Shown: positions 7,918 through 17,114 of the stretch, in pieces | How the letters are laid out: every line of letters begins with the position of its first letter | How positions within the stretch are numbered: the stretch's first letter is position 1 | Source: Dolomitihabitans soli | GTDB taxonomy: Bacteria > Actinomycetota > Actinomycetes > Streptosporangiales > Streptosporangiaceae | Assembly (NCBI RefSeq): GCF_022213955.1 | Contig: NZ_JAKNTW010000001.1 | Location: 434,001-498,000 of the forward strand | Direction of reading: 5' to 3' | Length of the DNA stretch: 64,000 nucleotides | Notes under the pieces: model-generated | Databases searched by the model: none | Seen by the model: only the letters and a program-made list of their open reading frames with translations | What the model was told of the DNA's origin: nothing | Position numbers and translations under genes: made by a program

Positions 7918-9216
7918 TCACGGCAGTGGCGGGAGGAGGTGGTCGTGCAGCCAGGCGGTGAAGAACGCCTCCAGCGGACGTCCCGCGTGCCGGGCGGCCA
8001 GCGTGGTGAAGCCGCACGTCGTGACGGTGCCGTGCCGGTTGGCGGCGGTCCACTCGCGGAGCAGCGCGAAGAACGCGGCGTCGCCCAGGACGCGCCGCAG
8101 GGCGTGCAGGGTCAGCGCGCCGCGCCGGTAGACCCGGTCGTCGAAGATCTGGTGCGGGCCGGGCGCGGCGAGCGCGAAGTCCCGCGGCGCGGCGGTGAGC
8201 CTGCGGTGCCAGCGTTCGGCGTGTGCGCCGGCGGGTTCCTCGCCGCACGACTCCGACCAAAGCCATTCGGCGTAGGTGGCGAACCCCTCGTGCAGCCAGA
8301 TGTCGTTCCAGGCGGCGAGCGTCAGGCTGTTGCCGAACCACTGGTGGGCCAGTTCGTGCGCGACCAGCCGTTCGCTGCCGCGCCGCCCGTCCACGTGGTT
8401 CGCCCCGAACACGGACATCCCCTGGGCCTCGACCGGGATGTCCAGCTCGTCGTCGGTGACGACCACCGTGTACGACGCGAACGGGTAGGGGCCGAAGATC
8501 CGTGCGAAGGCCGCCAGCATCTGGCCCTGGCGGCCGAAGTCGCGCCGTACCCTCGCGGCGAGGTGCCTTGGGTAGGCGAGCACCTGCGGCGTGGTCCCGC
8601 CGACCTCCTCCACCTGGTATCTGCCGATCTGCACGCTCGCCAGGTAGGTCGCCATGGGCGTGTTCTCCTCGTACACCCACGTCGTGGTCGAGGCCGCGCG
8701 CCGGGTGCCGGCGGGCCGGCCGTTGCAGATCACGTGGTACGGCGACGCGGTGGTGACGGCGATCCGGTAGGTGGCCTTGTCGCCGGGCCGGTCGTTGCAG
8801 GGGAACCACGACGGCGCGCCGATCGGCTGCCCGGCGACCAGCACGCCGTCGTCGAGCTGTTCCCAGCCCAGCCCGCCCCAGTGGCTGGGCACCGGGCGGG
8901 GCGAGCCCGAGTAGTGGATCTCGACGGTGAACTCCCGTCCGGCGGTCATCCCGCCGGGCACGGTGACGTGCAGTTTCGCCCCCCGTTGGAGGTGGCGGGC
9001 GTTCTTCCCGTCCACCAGCGTCCGGCCGGCCCGCAGGCCGTACAGGTCGAGGGTGAGGGTGTCGAGCGGGGCGGTCGCGACGGCGGTCAGGCGGGCGACG
9101 CCCGTCAGCCGGTTGGGGCCGACCTTGTAGTCGAGCGCCAGGTCGTAGTGGCCGACGTGGTAGCGGTCGTCGCCGTGGCCCGGGAAGTACGGGGCGGGGG
9201 AGGTGCGGGGAGTCAC
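7918..9216 (-). CDS. M1 family zinc metallo-aminopeptidase
   Basis: A 432-residue short-form M1 peptidase. Zinc ligands are HELAH (287-291) and Glu310 (WLHEGF). The exopeptidase signature is the variant EAQGMS (from Glu263) in place of GAMEN, and the transition-state tyrosine is Tyr363 (DRVYRRG). No signal peptide is visible, so it is probably cytoplasmic. The GTG at 9216 starts 23 nt after the stop of the NRPS-like gene, so co-transcription is likely. The frame stays open far upstream inside the NRPS gene but that part has no peptidase homology. It could process N-terminal residues of peptides; a link to the NRPS product is speculative. Confidence 0.88.
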   Translation of the reverse strand: MTPRTSPAPYFPGHGDDRYHVGHYDLALDYKVGPNRLTGVARLTAVATAPLDTLTLDLYGLRAGRTLVDGKNARHLQRGAKLHVTVPGGMTAGREFTVEIHYSGSPRPVPSHWGGLGWEQLDDGVLVAGQPIGAPSWFPCNDRPGDKATYRIAVTTASPYHVICNGRPAGTRRAASTTTWVYEENTPMATYLASVQIGRYQVEEVGGTTPQVLAYPRHLAARVRRDFGRQGQMLAAFARIFGPYPFASYTVVVTDDELDIPVEAQGMSVFGANHVDGRRGSERLVAHELAHQWFGNSLTLAAWNDIWLHEGFATYAEWLWSESCGEEPAGAHAERWHRRLTAAPRDFALAAPGPHQIFDDRVYRRGALTLHALRRVLGDAAFFALLREWTAANRHGTVTTCGFTTLAARHAGRPLEAFFTAWLHDHLLPPLP

Positions 9217-9239
9217 TCGTGCGCTCGCAGGGCCTCGTG

Positions 9240-12200
9240 TCAGGCCGACGCCGGGCGCGGCCACGCGGCGATCGGGTTGCCGAACCAGCGGGTGCCGGCG
9301 GGCACGGACTCGCCACGCATCACCAGGGATGCCGGGCCGACCGTCGTGTCGGCCCCGACCGTCGCGGCGGGCAGCACGACCCCGTGCGGGCCGAGAGTGG
9401 CTCCATCCTCCATGACCACAGTATCGATGCTCATCACGCGGTCGTGGAACAGGTGGGTCTGCAACACGCAGCCCCGGTTGACCGACGCGCCGTCGCCCAC
9501 CCTGACCAGGTCGGCCTCCGGCAGCCAGTAGGTCTCGCACCACACGCCCCGGCCCACCCGCGCGCCGAGCGAGCGCAGCCACACGTTCAGCGGCGCGGTG
9601 CCCAGCCACGGCTCGGCGAACCAGGGCGCGGCCAGCACCTCCACGAAGTTGTCGGCGAGTTCGTTGCGCCACACGAACGAGCTCCACAGCGGCCGGTCGC
9701 CCGGTGTGATCCTGCCGACCAGCGCCCATTTGGCGGCCGTCGCCACCGCCGCGGCCGGCACGCCCGCGCCGATCAGCACCAGGCCGCCGAGCAGCGCCGC
9801 GACCGCGAAGCCGTACGACGCCGCGAGGGCGGTGAGGGCGGCGGCGACGAGCAGCGCGACCGCGACGGTGCACATCGCCGGGACGAGCCTGCACAACTCC
9901 ACCGCCGCCCTGGCGACCTTCAGCCCGGTCGGCGGCGCGTAGGTGCGGCTCAGGTCGCCCGCCGCCGCCTTCCTGCGCAGCTCCACCGGCGGCATGCCGA
10001 GGTAGGACGATCCCGCCCGGACCTTCTTGGGCGCGGCCGACAAGACCCCGACCAGGCCGTCCTTCGGCACCTTGCGCCCGGGGGCGGTCATCCCCGAGTT
10101 GCCGAGGAAGGCGCGTTTGCCGATCCGCACACGATCGACCCGCAGCCGCCCGCCCACCAGCTCGTACGGCGCGACCATCGTGTCGTCGGCCAGGAACGCG
10201 CCGTCGCCGACCGAGGTCATGGACGGCAGCGCCAGCACGGTCGACAGCTCGACGTTCCTGCCCACCTTCATGCCCAGCGCCCGCAGCCAGACGGGCGTGG
10301 CGGTGCTGGCGTACAGCGGGAACAGCCAAACCCTGGCCATCCCCATCAGCAGCCCGCCGGCCCACGCCTGCCACGCGACCCGGCTGTGCACCGGATGCTC
10401 ACCGCCGTGCATGCCGACGGCCAGCAGCCGCACGCAGACCAGGACCACCAGCGCGAACGCCGCCATCGAGGTGACCGTCGCGAGCGGAACCCCGGCGAGG
10501 GCCGCGCCCAGCGCCCCGGCCGGCGTACGGGCGTCACGCACGGCCAGCCCCAGTACGGCGAGGCCGGGCAGCGCGGCGAGCGCCGGGATCAGGCCGAAGA
10601 CCAGCGCAGACACGCCGTACACCGCCGCCCATCGCCGGCTCCGCGGCGGGCGGGCGCCGGACGGCGGCTTGCGCGCCCGGCCCTTCCTGGCGGCGGGCAC
10701 CCCGGCCCACCGCTCACCGGACGGGACCGGCCCGGAGATCGCGGAACCGGGCGCGACCTGGGCGTTCTTCCCGATCTTCGTGCCGGGCAGCAGGGTGGCG
10801 CGGGAGCCGACGGTGGCGCCCGCGCCGATCCGGATCTCGCCGACGTGCAGCAGGTCGCCGTCGAGCCAGTGGCCGCTCAGGTCCACCTCGGGCTCCACGG
10901 CCGCGTTCCTGGCCAGTCGCAGCATCCCGGTGATCGGCGGCAGCGCGTGCAGGTCGGCGTCCCTGCCGATGGTCGCGCCGAGCGCTCTGGCGTACAGCGG
11001 GATCCACGGCGCGTCGGCCATCGCGCCGACGCCGAGCCGCGCCGCGAACTGCTCGGCCGCCCACAGCCGCAGGTGCTCGCGCCCGCCGCGCGGGTAGACG
11101 CCGGGACGCAGCCCGCGCAGTACGAGCCGGGCGAATCCGGCGGACAGCCCCAGCCGTCCGGGCGGGGAGACGACCAGCAGCCAGCCCAGCAGCACCCACC
11201 ACCACGAGACGGCGGGCAGCCACGGCGCCGGGGCGAGGGCGGCGGCGAGGCCGCAGAGCGCGGCGACGCCGACGACCCAGCGCAGCGCGCCGACGGTGAG
11301 CAGGGGGATCATGAGCGCGGCCTGCGCCGCGGCGGCCCGGCGGGACACCGGCCGCACGTCGCGTCCGGTGGCCGCCTGGCCCGCCGGGTCGCTCCGGGAC
11401 AGGTGCGCGGCGAGCCCGCGCCGGGTCGGGTGGTCGTAGACGTCGCCGACCGTGACGCCGGGGTGTTCGGCGCGCAGCGCGGACACCAGGCGGGCGGCGG
11501 CGAGGCTGGTGCCGCCCTCGGCGAAGAAGTCGGCGTCCGGCCCGCCGCCGCCGCCGAGCACCGAGGTCCACGCCTCCGTCAGCCACGCGGGGACGCTCGG
11601 GTCCGCGGGGGCGGGGGCGTCCGGCAGCGGCCACGGCAGGGCGTTCCTGTCGATCTTCCCGGAGGTCCGGGTGGGCAGGTCGGCCACGATCGCGATCCGC
11701 GGCACCAGCGCGGCGGGCAGTGCCTCGCCGAGCCGAGCCCGCGCGCCCGCCTGGTCGAATCCGTCGCCGGGCACGACGTAGCCGATGAGGAGCTGGTTCC
11801 CGCCCGGCGTCGTGCGCACCGCGGCGGCGGCGCCGTTGACGCCGGGCAGGCTCTGCAGGGCCGCGTCGACCTCACCGAGTTCGATGCGCCGTCCGCCCAG
11901 TTTGACCTGCTCGTCCGCCCGCCCGACGAAGATCAGTCCGGCCGGTTCCGCCTGGACGAGGTCGCCGCTGCGATAGGCCCGGTCCCAGCCGAGGGCCGCC
12001 AGCGGCGCGTACTTCTCCGCGTCCTTGGCCGGGTCCAGATAACGGGCCAGGCCGACGCCGCCGATCACCAGCTCGCCGGTCCCGCCCATCGCCACCGGCG
12101 CGCCGCCCGGCCCCACCACGGCCAGTTCCCAGCCGTCCAGCGGCAACCCGATCCGCACCGGCCCCTCGCCGGTCAGCAGCGCCGCGCACGCGACGACGGT

Positions 12201-13361
12201 GGCCTCCGTGGGACCGTAGGTGTTCCACACCTCACGCCCGGGTACGGCCAGCCGCTCGGCCAGCTCGGGCGGGCACGCCTCGCCGCCGAAGATGAGCAGC
12301 CGGACGTCGTCCAGCGCCCCGGCCGGCCACAGCGCGGCCAGCGTGGGCACCGTGGAGACGACGGTGATCCCGTTCTTGACCAGCCACGGGCCGAGGTCCA
12401 TCCCGGTGCGCACGAGGGCGCGCGGGGCGGGCACCAGGCAGGCGCCGTTCCGCCAGGCCAGCCACATCTCCTCGCAGGAGGCGTCGAAGGCCACCGACAA
12501 CCCGGCCAGCACGCGGTCGCCGGGGCCGATCGGCTCGTCGGGGAGGAAGAGCGCGGCCTCGGCGTCCACGAACGCCGCCGCGTTGCGATGGGTCACCGCG
12601 ACGCCCTTGGGGGTTCCGGTCGAGCCGGAGGTGAAGATGATCCACGCGTCATCGTCCACCCCGGGACGACTCCCGGGGGCGTGACCCGGTTCGTCCACAT
12701 CCCCGGCTGGAATATCGACCCGGCCCACTCTCACCTGGGCTTCGTCATCGTGGGAACGGGGGGCGCGGTCCGGCTCGTCGGCACCGGGGAGGCGCGCCGG
12801 TTCGTCCGGGCGGGGTGCGAGCGCGTCGCCTGGCTGTTCGGCGGCCGGCTGGGAGCGGTGCTGTCCGGCGGCCCGCTGGGAGCGGTGGGCCGGGCCGGAA
12901 ACCGGGGTGATGCGGTGGTTCTCGCCGATGACGGCGGAGATCGCGGCCTCGGTGAAGACCAGGGTGGCGCGTTCGTCGGGGTCGTCGGCGTCGACGGGCA
13001 CGTAGGCCGCGCCCGCGGTGAGCACGCCGAGGATCGCGACGTACAGGTCGGCGGTGCCCGACGGCACGCGCACGCCCACCCGGTCGCCCCGCCGTACGCC
13101 CGCCGTGCGCAGCCGCTCCGCCAGTGCGCCGGCCTCGGCCAGCAGAGTGGCGTAGTCGAGGCGGACGTGACCGTCGTCGAGGGCGGCGGCTCCGGGGAAT
13201 CGGCCGGCCGTCTCGTCGAGCAGGTCCAGCAGCGTGCGCGGCGCGGGCGCCGGGCCGGTGGCGGTGTACACCGCCGGGACCGGCGCCGCGGGCGGCGGCG
13301 GGAGGCGGTCCGGCAGGTCCGGCAGGTCCGGTCGGCTGGTGTCCGCTACTGATGTGCGCAA
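9240..13361 (-). CDS. Pls/PosA-like non-ribosomal peptide synthetase with membrane C-terminal domains
   Basis: About 1373 residues. The N-terminal half is an amino-acid adenylation domain with the P-loop TSGSTGTPKG and the NTYGPTEA and YRSGDL motifs, followed near residue 610 by a carrier protein with the FFAEGGTSL phosphopantetheine site. The C-terminal half has several hydrophobic segments and three left-handed beta-helix (hexapeptide acyltransferase) blocks. That layout is typical of the epsilon-poly-lysine synthetase (Pls) / NRPS terminal-domain family, which joins amino acids into isopeptide homopolymers or short peptides at the membrane. The TTG at 13361 is preceded by GGGGAG at good spacing; an ATG at 13469 would add 36 unconvincing residues. 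About 80 low-complexity residues (DNA 12660-12905) interrupt the adenylation domain before the P-loop. Confidence 0.85.
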   Translation of the reverse strand: MRTSVADTSRPDLPDLPDRLPPPPAAPVPAVYTATGPAPAPRTLLDLLDETAGRFPGAAALDDGHVRLDYATLLAEAGALAERLRTAGVRRGDRVGVRVPSGTADLYVAILGVLTAGAAYVPVDADDPDERATLVFTEAAISAVIGENHRITPVSGPAHRSQRAAGQHRSQPAAEQPGDALAPRPDEPARLPGADEPDRAPRSHDDEAQVRVGRVDIPAGDVDEPGHAPGSRPGVDDDAWIIFTSGSTGTPKGVAVTHRNAAAFVDAEAALFLPDEPIGPGDRVLAGLSVAFDASCEEMWLAWRNGACLVPAPRALVRTGMDLGPWLVKNGITVVSTVPTLAALWPAGALDDVRLLIFGGEACPPELAERLAVPGREVWNTYGPTEATVVACAALLTGEGPVRIGLPLDGWELAVVGPGGAPVAMGGTGELVIGGVGLARYLDPAKDAEKYAPLAALGWDRAYRSGDLVQAEPAGLIFVGRADEQVKLGGRRIELGEVDAALQSLPGVNGAAAAVRTTPGGNQLLIGYVVPGDGFDQAGARARLGEALPAALVPRIAIVADLPTRTSGKIDRNALPWPLPDAPAPADPSVPAWLTEAWTSVLGGGGGPDADFFAEGGTSLAAARLVSALRAEHPGVTVGDVYDHPTRRGLAAHLSRSDPAGQAATGRDVRPVSRRAAAAQAALMIPLLTVGALRWVVGVAALCGLAAALAPAPWLPAVSWWWVLLGWLLVVSPPGRLGLSAGFARLVLRGLRPGVYPRGGREHLRLWAAEQFAARLGVGAMADAPWIPLYARALGATIGRDADLHALPPITGMLRLARNAAVEPEVDLSGHWLDGDLLHVGEIRIGAGATVGSRATLLPGTKIGKNAQVAPGSAISGPVPSGERWAGVPAARKGRARKPPSGARPPRSRRWAAVYGVSALVFGLIPALAALPGLAVLGLAVRDARTPAGALGAALAGVPLATVTSMAAFALVVLVCVRLLAVGMHGGEHPVHSRVAWQAWAGGLLMGMARVWLFPLYASTATPVWLRALGMKVGRNVELSTVLALPSMTSVGDGAFLADDTMVAPYELVGGRLRVDRVRIGKRAFLGNSGMTAPGRKVPKDGLVGVLSAAPKKVRAGSSYLGMPPVELRRKAAAGDLSRTYAPPTGLKVARAAVELCRLVPAMCTVAVALLVAAALTALAASYGFAVAALLGGLVLIGAGVPAAAVATAAKWALVGRITPGDRPLWSSFVWRNELADNFVEVLAAPWFAEPWLGTAPLNVWLRSLGARVGRGVWCETYWLPEADLVRVGDGASVNRGCVLQTHLFHDRVMSIDTVVMEDGATLGPHGVVLPAATVGADTTVGPASLVMRGESVPAGTRWFGNPIAAWPRPASA

Positions 13362-13657
13362 GCTGCTCCCCTGATCCGGGTGATCGGCGGTCGTCGTGAG
13401 ACCACGCGGCTCGGTGACCCACCCGAGCGATCGTGCCGCCGGGCCGCCCTCTGGGCGCTCGGGTGTCAACGGCTCTCACGCTCGCGAATATTCCGTGAAC
13501 CCCGTAACCATATGGGTTCCGGGTGGGGAACCATGCTCATGGGGGCAACCGAAATGAGGTCAAGGTGGAGCGTCAGCCATCGAAAAAGCCTCTCCGGAGG
13601 CTTCAGGTGGAGAATCTTCCCTAGATCGCCAAGGGGTCGTCCCGCAGGCCGGAGGGG

Positions 13658-14992
13658 TCAGGGGGCCAGGGCGGACTCCCGCGCGGTGTCGGCTTCGGGC
13701 CTGGGCTCCACGCGCCGCCGTACGGCGAGGCCGAAGGCGACCACGAGCAGGCCGAGAACGCCGGAGAGCACGAACGGGCCCGCCGGTCGCCAGGTGTCGT
13801 ACAGGACGCCCCCGAGGGCGGAGACGGTCATGATGCCGGCGGCGCCGCACAGCGTGTGCACCCCGAAGGCGGAGCCGCGTACCCGGGCGGGGACCTGCTG
13901 GGCGAGGAGCGGGCCCGCGGTGGTGATGCCGGCGATCTCGCCGATGCCGATGAGCACCGCGACGAGCATCATGCCCGGCCCGAGCGGATCCTCGATCAGC
14001 AGCGTGGAAAGGTAGGCGGCCGCGGCGACGGTCTGGGCGAGGATCACCAGGTCCTGGCGTCTCATCCGGTCGCCCAGCCAGCCGAACAGCGGCGCGCAGA
14101 GCAGCGCCACCGTCTGTGAGATCCCCACGACCGCGCCGGCCCTGGCCAGGGCCTCGGCGCTGGACAGGGTTCCCGCCCGGGTCGCGCTGTCGACGATCCA
14201 CAGGGTCATGAAGGCCACGACGACGGCGAGGTCGGCCCTGGCCACGAACGAGGCGGCGTAGGAGAGGGCGACGCCCGGATCGCGGACGAGCGCGACGCCC
14301 TCGCGCACCAGGCGGGGCAGCGGGGTGCGCTCGCCGGTCGTGGTCACCTTCGCCTTGGAGAGGGTGAGCCACAGCACGGCCGCGACCACCAGGATGCCGG
14401 CCGCGACCAGCAGGAACGCCAGCCGGGTGGCCGCCACCGGGTCGAGCCCGGAACCTTCGAGGGCGTCGGGCAGGCGGACCATGACCAGTACGGCGAGCAC
14501 CGCGCCGAGCCCGCCGAAGACGCCGATGAGCCCGTAGGACTTGCCGCGTGACCGGCTGCGCACGTAGTCGATCGCGATCGTCGACAACATGGCGTTCAGG
14601 GCGGCGACGCCGAGGCCGAAGATCACCCGGAGCGCGACGAGCGTGGCGGTGTCGCCGGCGAACGGGAACAGGGCCGTGCCGATCGCGGTCAGCACCAGTC
14701 CGGCGATCACGATGGGGCGGCGGCCGAAACGGTCGGCGAGCGCGCCGTACCAGGCGAGGCTGAGGATCATGGCGAGTTCGGCGGTGAATCCCAGCAGCCC
14801 GACGACCCTGCCCTGCGCCGACTCGGGGACGCCGAGGATCGTGCTCAGGATGTGCGGCTGCGCCGACGGTAGGAACGAGATCACCGCCGTTGCGGCCGTC
14901 GCCATGGTCAGCAACGCCCACATGTTGCCCTTGGAGATGCCGTCGGCGAGCTGCGTGCCGAGCACGCGTCGCGAGGGCGGAGTCGCGGCCAT
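13658..14992 (-). CDS. MFS transporter
   Basis: A 444-residue major facilitator with about 12 hydrophobic helices. The loop between helices 2 and 3 has the signature GALADRFGRRP, and the second half has the matching GWLGDRMRRQD. The substrate is unknown. The start ATG at 14992 is preferred, because the much longer upstream frame is antisense to the methyltransferase gene. It lies upstream of the Pls-like NRPS on the same strand (297-nt gap), so export of the NRPS product or of a toxic intermediate is possible but unproven. Confidence 0.88.
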   Translation of the reverse strand: MAATPPSRRVLGTQLADGISKGNMWALLTMATAATAVISFLPSAQPHILSTILGVPESAQGRVVGLLGFTAELAMILSLAWYGALADRFGRRPIVIAGLVLTAIGTALFPFAGDTATLVALRVIFGLGVAALNAMLSTIAIDYVRSRSRGKSYGLIGVFGGLGAVLAVLVMVRLPDALEGSGLDPVAATRLAFLLVAAGILVVAAVLWLTLSKAKVTTTGERTPLPRLVREGVALVRDPGVALSYAASFVARADLAVVVAFMTLWIVDSATRAGTLSSAEALARAGAVVGISQTVALLCAPLFGWLGDRMRRQDLVILAQTVAAAAYLSTLLIEDPLGPGMMLVAVLIGIGEIAGITTAGPLLAQQVPARVRGSAFGVHTLCGAAGIMTVSALGGVLYDTWRPAGPFVLSGVLGLLVVAFGLAVRRRVEPRPEADTARESALAP

Positions 14993-15103
14993 GGGACGAT
15001 CATGGCATGGTACGCGTTCCTTCAACCGTAATTCCCGATATGTGGCGTAATGATGATTTCGCAGTAAGATCGCCTGAGATGCGCTGACCAGGGAAGGGCG
15101 GCA

Positions 15104-15910
15104 ATGGATCCGAACGTGATCGGGGGCGGTTTCGACCCCAATATTCCTAATTCGGCGCGAATGTATGACTACTTTCTGGGCGGCAAGAACAACTTCCCGG
15201 CCGATCGTGAGGCCGCCGAGAAGGTGTTGCGATATGTCCCGGAGATTCCCCTCGGCGCCAGGGAGAACCGCGGGTTCCTCGCCCGGGCCGTGCGGTTCAT
15301 GGCCGAGCAGGGAATCGTTCAGTTCCTCGATATCGGCGCCGGCCTGCCGACGCAGCCCAACGTGCACCAGGTGGCGACCGAAGTCGCCCCGGACGCGCGA
15401 ACGGTGTACGTGGACAACGACGAGCAGGTGCTCACGCACGCCCGGGCGTTGCTCCAGGACAGCGCGAACGTGCTCACCGTCGCGGGTGATCTGCGCAGGC
15501 CGCTGCAGATCCTGGCGAATCCGGAGGTGCGGGCGCACCTGGACTTCGACCGGCCGATCGCGGTCCTGATGCTGGCCATCGTCCATTTCATCCCGGACAG
15601 CGATGATCCAGCCGGGATCGTCGCGGAGTTCAGGAACGCGCTCGCGCCCGGCAGCCACATGGCGATCTCGCACGCGGTCGTCGACCAGGCTCCCGAGTTC
15701 GGGCCCGCGGTGGAGGGGATCTACCAGGCCGCCTCGACGCCGTTCGTCGCGCGGCGGTCGAGCGAGGTCGAGCCCTTCTTCAAGGGACTCGACCTGGTCG
15801 AGCCCGGAGTGGTCAACCTGCATGAATGGCGGCCAGACGGGGACTATGTGGTGCCATTGCTGGAAAAGGCGAAAGCCTATTTCCTGTGCGGTGTGGGGAA
15901 GATCACGTAG
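15104..15910 (+). CDS. S-adenosylmethionine-dependent methyltransferase (PF04672-type)
   Basis: A 268-residue protein of the actinobacterial S-adenosyl methyltransferase family (Methyltransf_19). Hallmarks are the N-terminal NSARMYDYFLGGKNNFPADREA, the SAM loop FLDIGAGLPT near residues 74-83, and VDNDEQVLTHARALL. Members are present in many copies in streptomycetes and relatives; substrates are largely unknown. RBS AGGGAAGGG precedes the ATG. It is divergent from the MFS gene. A paralogue with the same motifs lies at 28909-29715. Confidence 0.9.
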   Translation: MDPNVIGGGFDPNIPNSARMYDYFLGGKNNFPADREAAEKVLRYVPEIPLGARENRGFLARAVRFMAEQGIVQFLDIGAGLPTQPNVHQVATEVAPDARTVYVDNDEQVLTHARALLQDSANVLTVAGDLRRPLQILANPEVRAHLDFDRPIAVLMLAIVHFIPDSDDPAGIVAEFRNALAPGSHMAISHAVVDQAPEFGPAVEGIYQAASTPFVARRSSEVEPFFKGLDLVEPGVVNLHEWRPDGDYVVPLLEKAKAYFLCGVGKIT

Positions 15911-16015
15911 TTTGTGATGGTTGGGGTGAGTGGCGACCGTTTATATGTACTTCGTCATGTCCATGGAGTGGCAGTGGCGTGAAATCGCCGTCATTGCAGG
16001 GAGTGGGGTGGGTGC

Positions 16016-16885
16016 ATGGTAAGGGGAAGCTCATGGTGGGGCATCGGTTTCCTGGCGATGGCCGGCGGCGCGGTCGTGCTGGGCTGGGCGGCCGGACTGG
16101 AGAGAACCTCCGGCGGGGTGTTCCTGGTACTGGCCCTCGTCATCGTCGCCCTCATCGCCCACACCTACCTGAAGGCGAGGGAGCGGGCGGCGACCGAGGA
16201 ACATCTGCTCGCCGTGGAGAGAGAACGTGTCAGGCAGTCGATTCTCATGGTCATGGACCCGGCTCTGACCGAGGACGAGCGGCTGGCCGTGGTCGACGGT
16301 TTCATCCCGCGGCTACGTGAGGCGGGTCTGCCCGATCCCCGGCACGGTCCCTGCCGCGACCGGTTCGTTCTGGTGGCCGACCTGGCACGGTCGTCGCGCG
16401 AGCTGATGGACCGGGCGCGCAAGGCGGCCTTCGCGATCAGGGACTCGAAGGTCACCCGGTTACGCATGCTCGACGGCGTCGCCAACGACCGCCTCCTTCC
16501 CCAGCAGATCTGGGAGATCGCCAGGCTGTTGCGGATGCAGTCGGAACTCGCCGTGGAGCAGGCGCAGGCCGTACGGGAAATGGTGACGCCCGAGCTGACG
16601 GCGGTCCTCGAACCCCAGAAGGCGGTGCTTCGGCGGTCGGTCGAGGCCGTCTCGGAACGGGTGGCGGCGCTGGAGGGCTACGCGCTCCGGGTCAGGGCCG
16701 CGGACGCCGCGCTGCGGGCCCGGGAGGCGCTGGACAACAACGAGAAGTACCGTGAGCTGCTGGCCCACGCGGACGACGCCGCGGAGCTGCGGCAGCTCGC
16801 CGCGCACGGCGAGGCGCTGGAGCAGGCGCTGGCCAGCAGCGTCCGCGAGGCGATCGAGGCGGGGCGGACCCTCAGCGTACGGTGA
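16016..16885 (+). CDS. Membrane-anchored coiled-coil protein of unknown function
   Basis: A 289-residue protein with two N-terminal transmembrane helices (about residues 8-28 and 34-52) followed by a long, charged, helical cytoplasmic region with heptad-like segments (for example around VEAVSERVAALEGYALRVRAADAA). I do not recognise a family. It stands alone between the methyltransferase and the glycerol operon. Downstream DNA contains a short tandem repeat and a probable gene relic. A scaffolding or stress-related role would be guesswork. Confidence 0.7.
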   Translation: MVRGSSWWGIGFLAMAGGAVVLGWAAGLERTSGGVFLVLALVIVALIAHTYLKARERAATEEHLLAVERERVRQSILMVMDPALTEDERLAVVDGFIPRLREAGLPDPRHGPCRDRFVLVADLARSSRELMDRARKAAFAIRDSKVTRLRMLDGVANDRLLPQQIWEIARLLRMQSELAVEQAQAVREMVTPELTAVLEPQKAVLRRSVEAVSERVAALEGYALRVRAADAALRAREALDNNEKYRELLAHADDAAELRQLAAHGEALEQALASSVREAIEAGRTLSVR

Positions 16886-16889
16886 CCGG

Positions 16890-16980
16890 ACGTCACCGCG
16901 AGGGCAGGTGCCGGGTGGACGGTCACCGCGAGGAGAGCCACCGCGAGGGCAGGTGCCGCGAGGGCAGGTGCCGGTGGACA
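16890..16980 (+). repeat. Degenerate tandem repeat (CACCGCGAGGGCAGGTGCCG)
   Basis: About four partial copies of a unit close to CACCGCGAGGGCAGGTGCCG occupy 16890-16980, two of them followed by GGTGGAC. The array begins directly after the stop codon of the preceding gene and runs into a coding-like relic. It looks like local slippage or duplication within degraded coding DNA. Confidence 0.6.
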
Positions 16981-17108
16981 GCTGCTCGGCCGACTGGAGG
17001 CGGGGATCGCCGAGCACCACCGGGGCGATCCCCGCCACCTACCGCGAGCCCCGCACCGAACGGCTCATGGACGAGCTGGAGACGCTGGTGCGGGCGCGCG
17101 GCGACTGA
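16970..17108 (+). pseudogene. Probable frameshifted 3' remnant of a gene
   Basis: One frame reads GQLLGRLEAGIAEHHRGDP (from about 16976) and then a neighbouring frame reads ATYREPRTERLMDELETLV...RARGD to a TGA at 17108. Both halves have the codon bias of real genes here, and joined they look like one continuous protein tail, so a frameshift near 17030 is likely. No start or function is recognisable. It ends 6 nt before the convergent glpK stop. Confidence 0.35.
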
Positions 17109-17114
17109 TCGGAA

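Noticed and set aside
9219-13352. A plus-strand open frame of 1377 codons opposite the NRPS gene
   Set aside because: Its translation is low-complexity Arg/Gly/His-rich with no domains; it is the antisense shadow of a high-GC coding frame.
14993-15823. N-terminal extension of the MFS transporter frame
   Set aside because: The extra 277 residues are antisense to the methyltransferase gene and lack membrane helices; ATG at 14992 starts a normal MFS protein.
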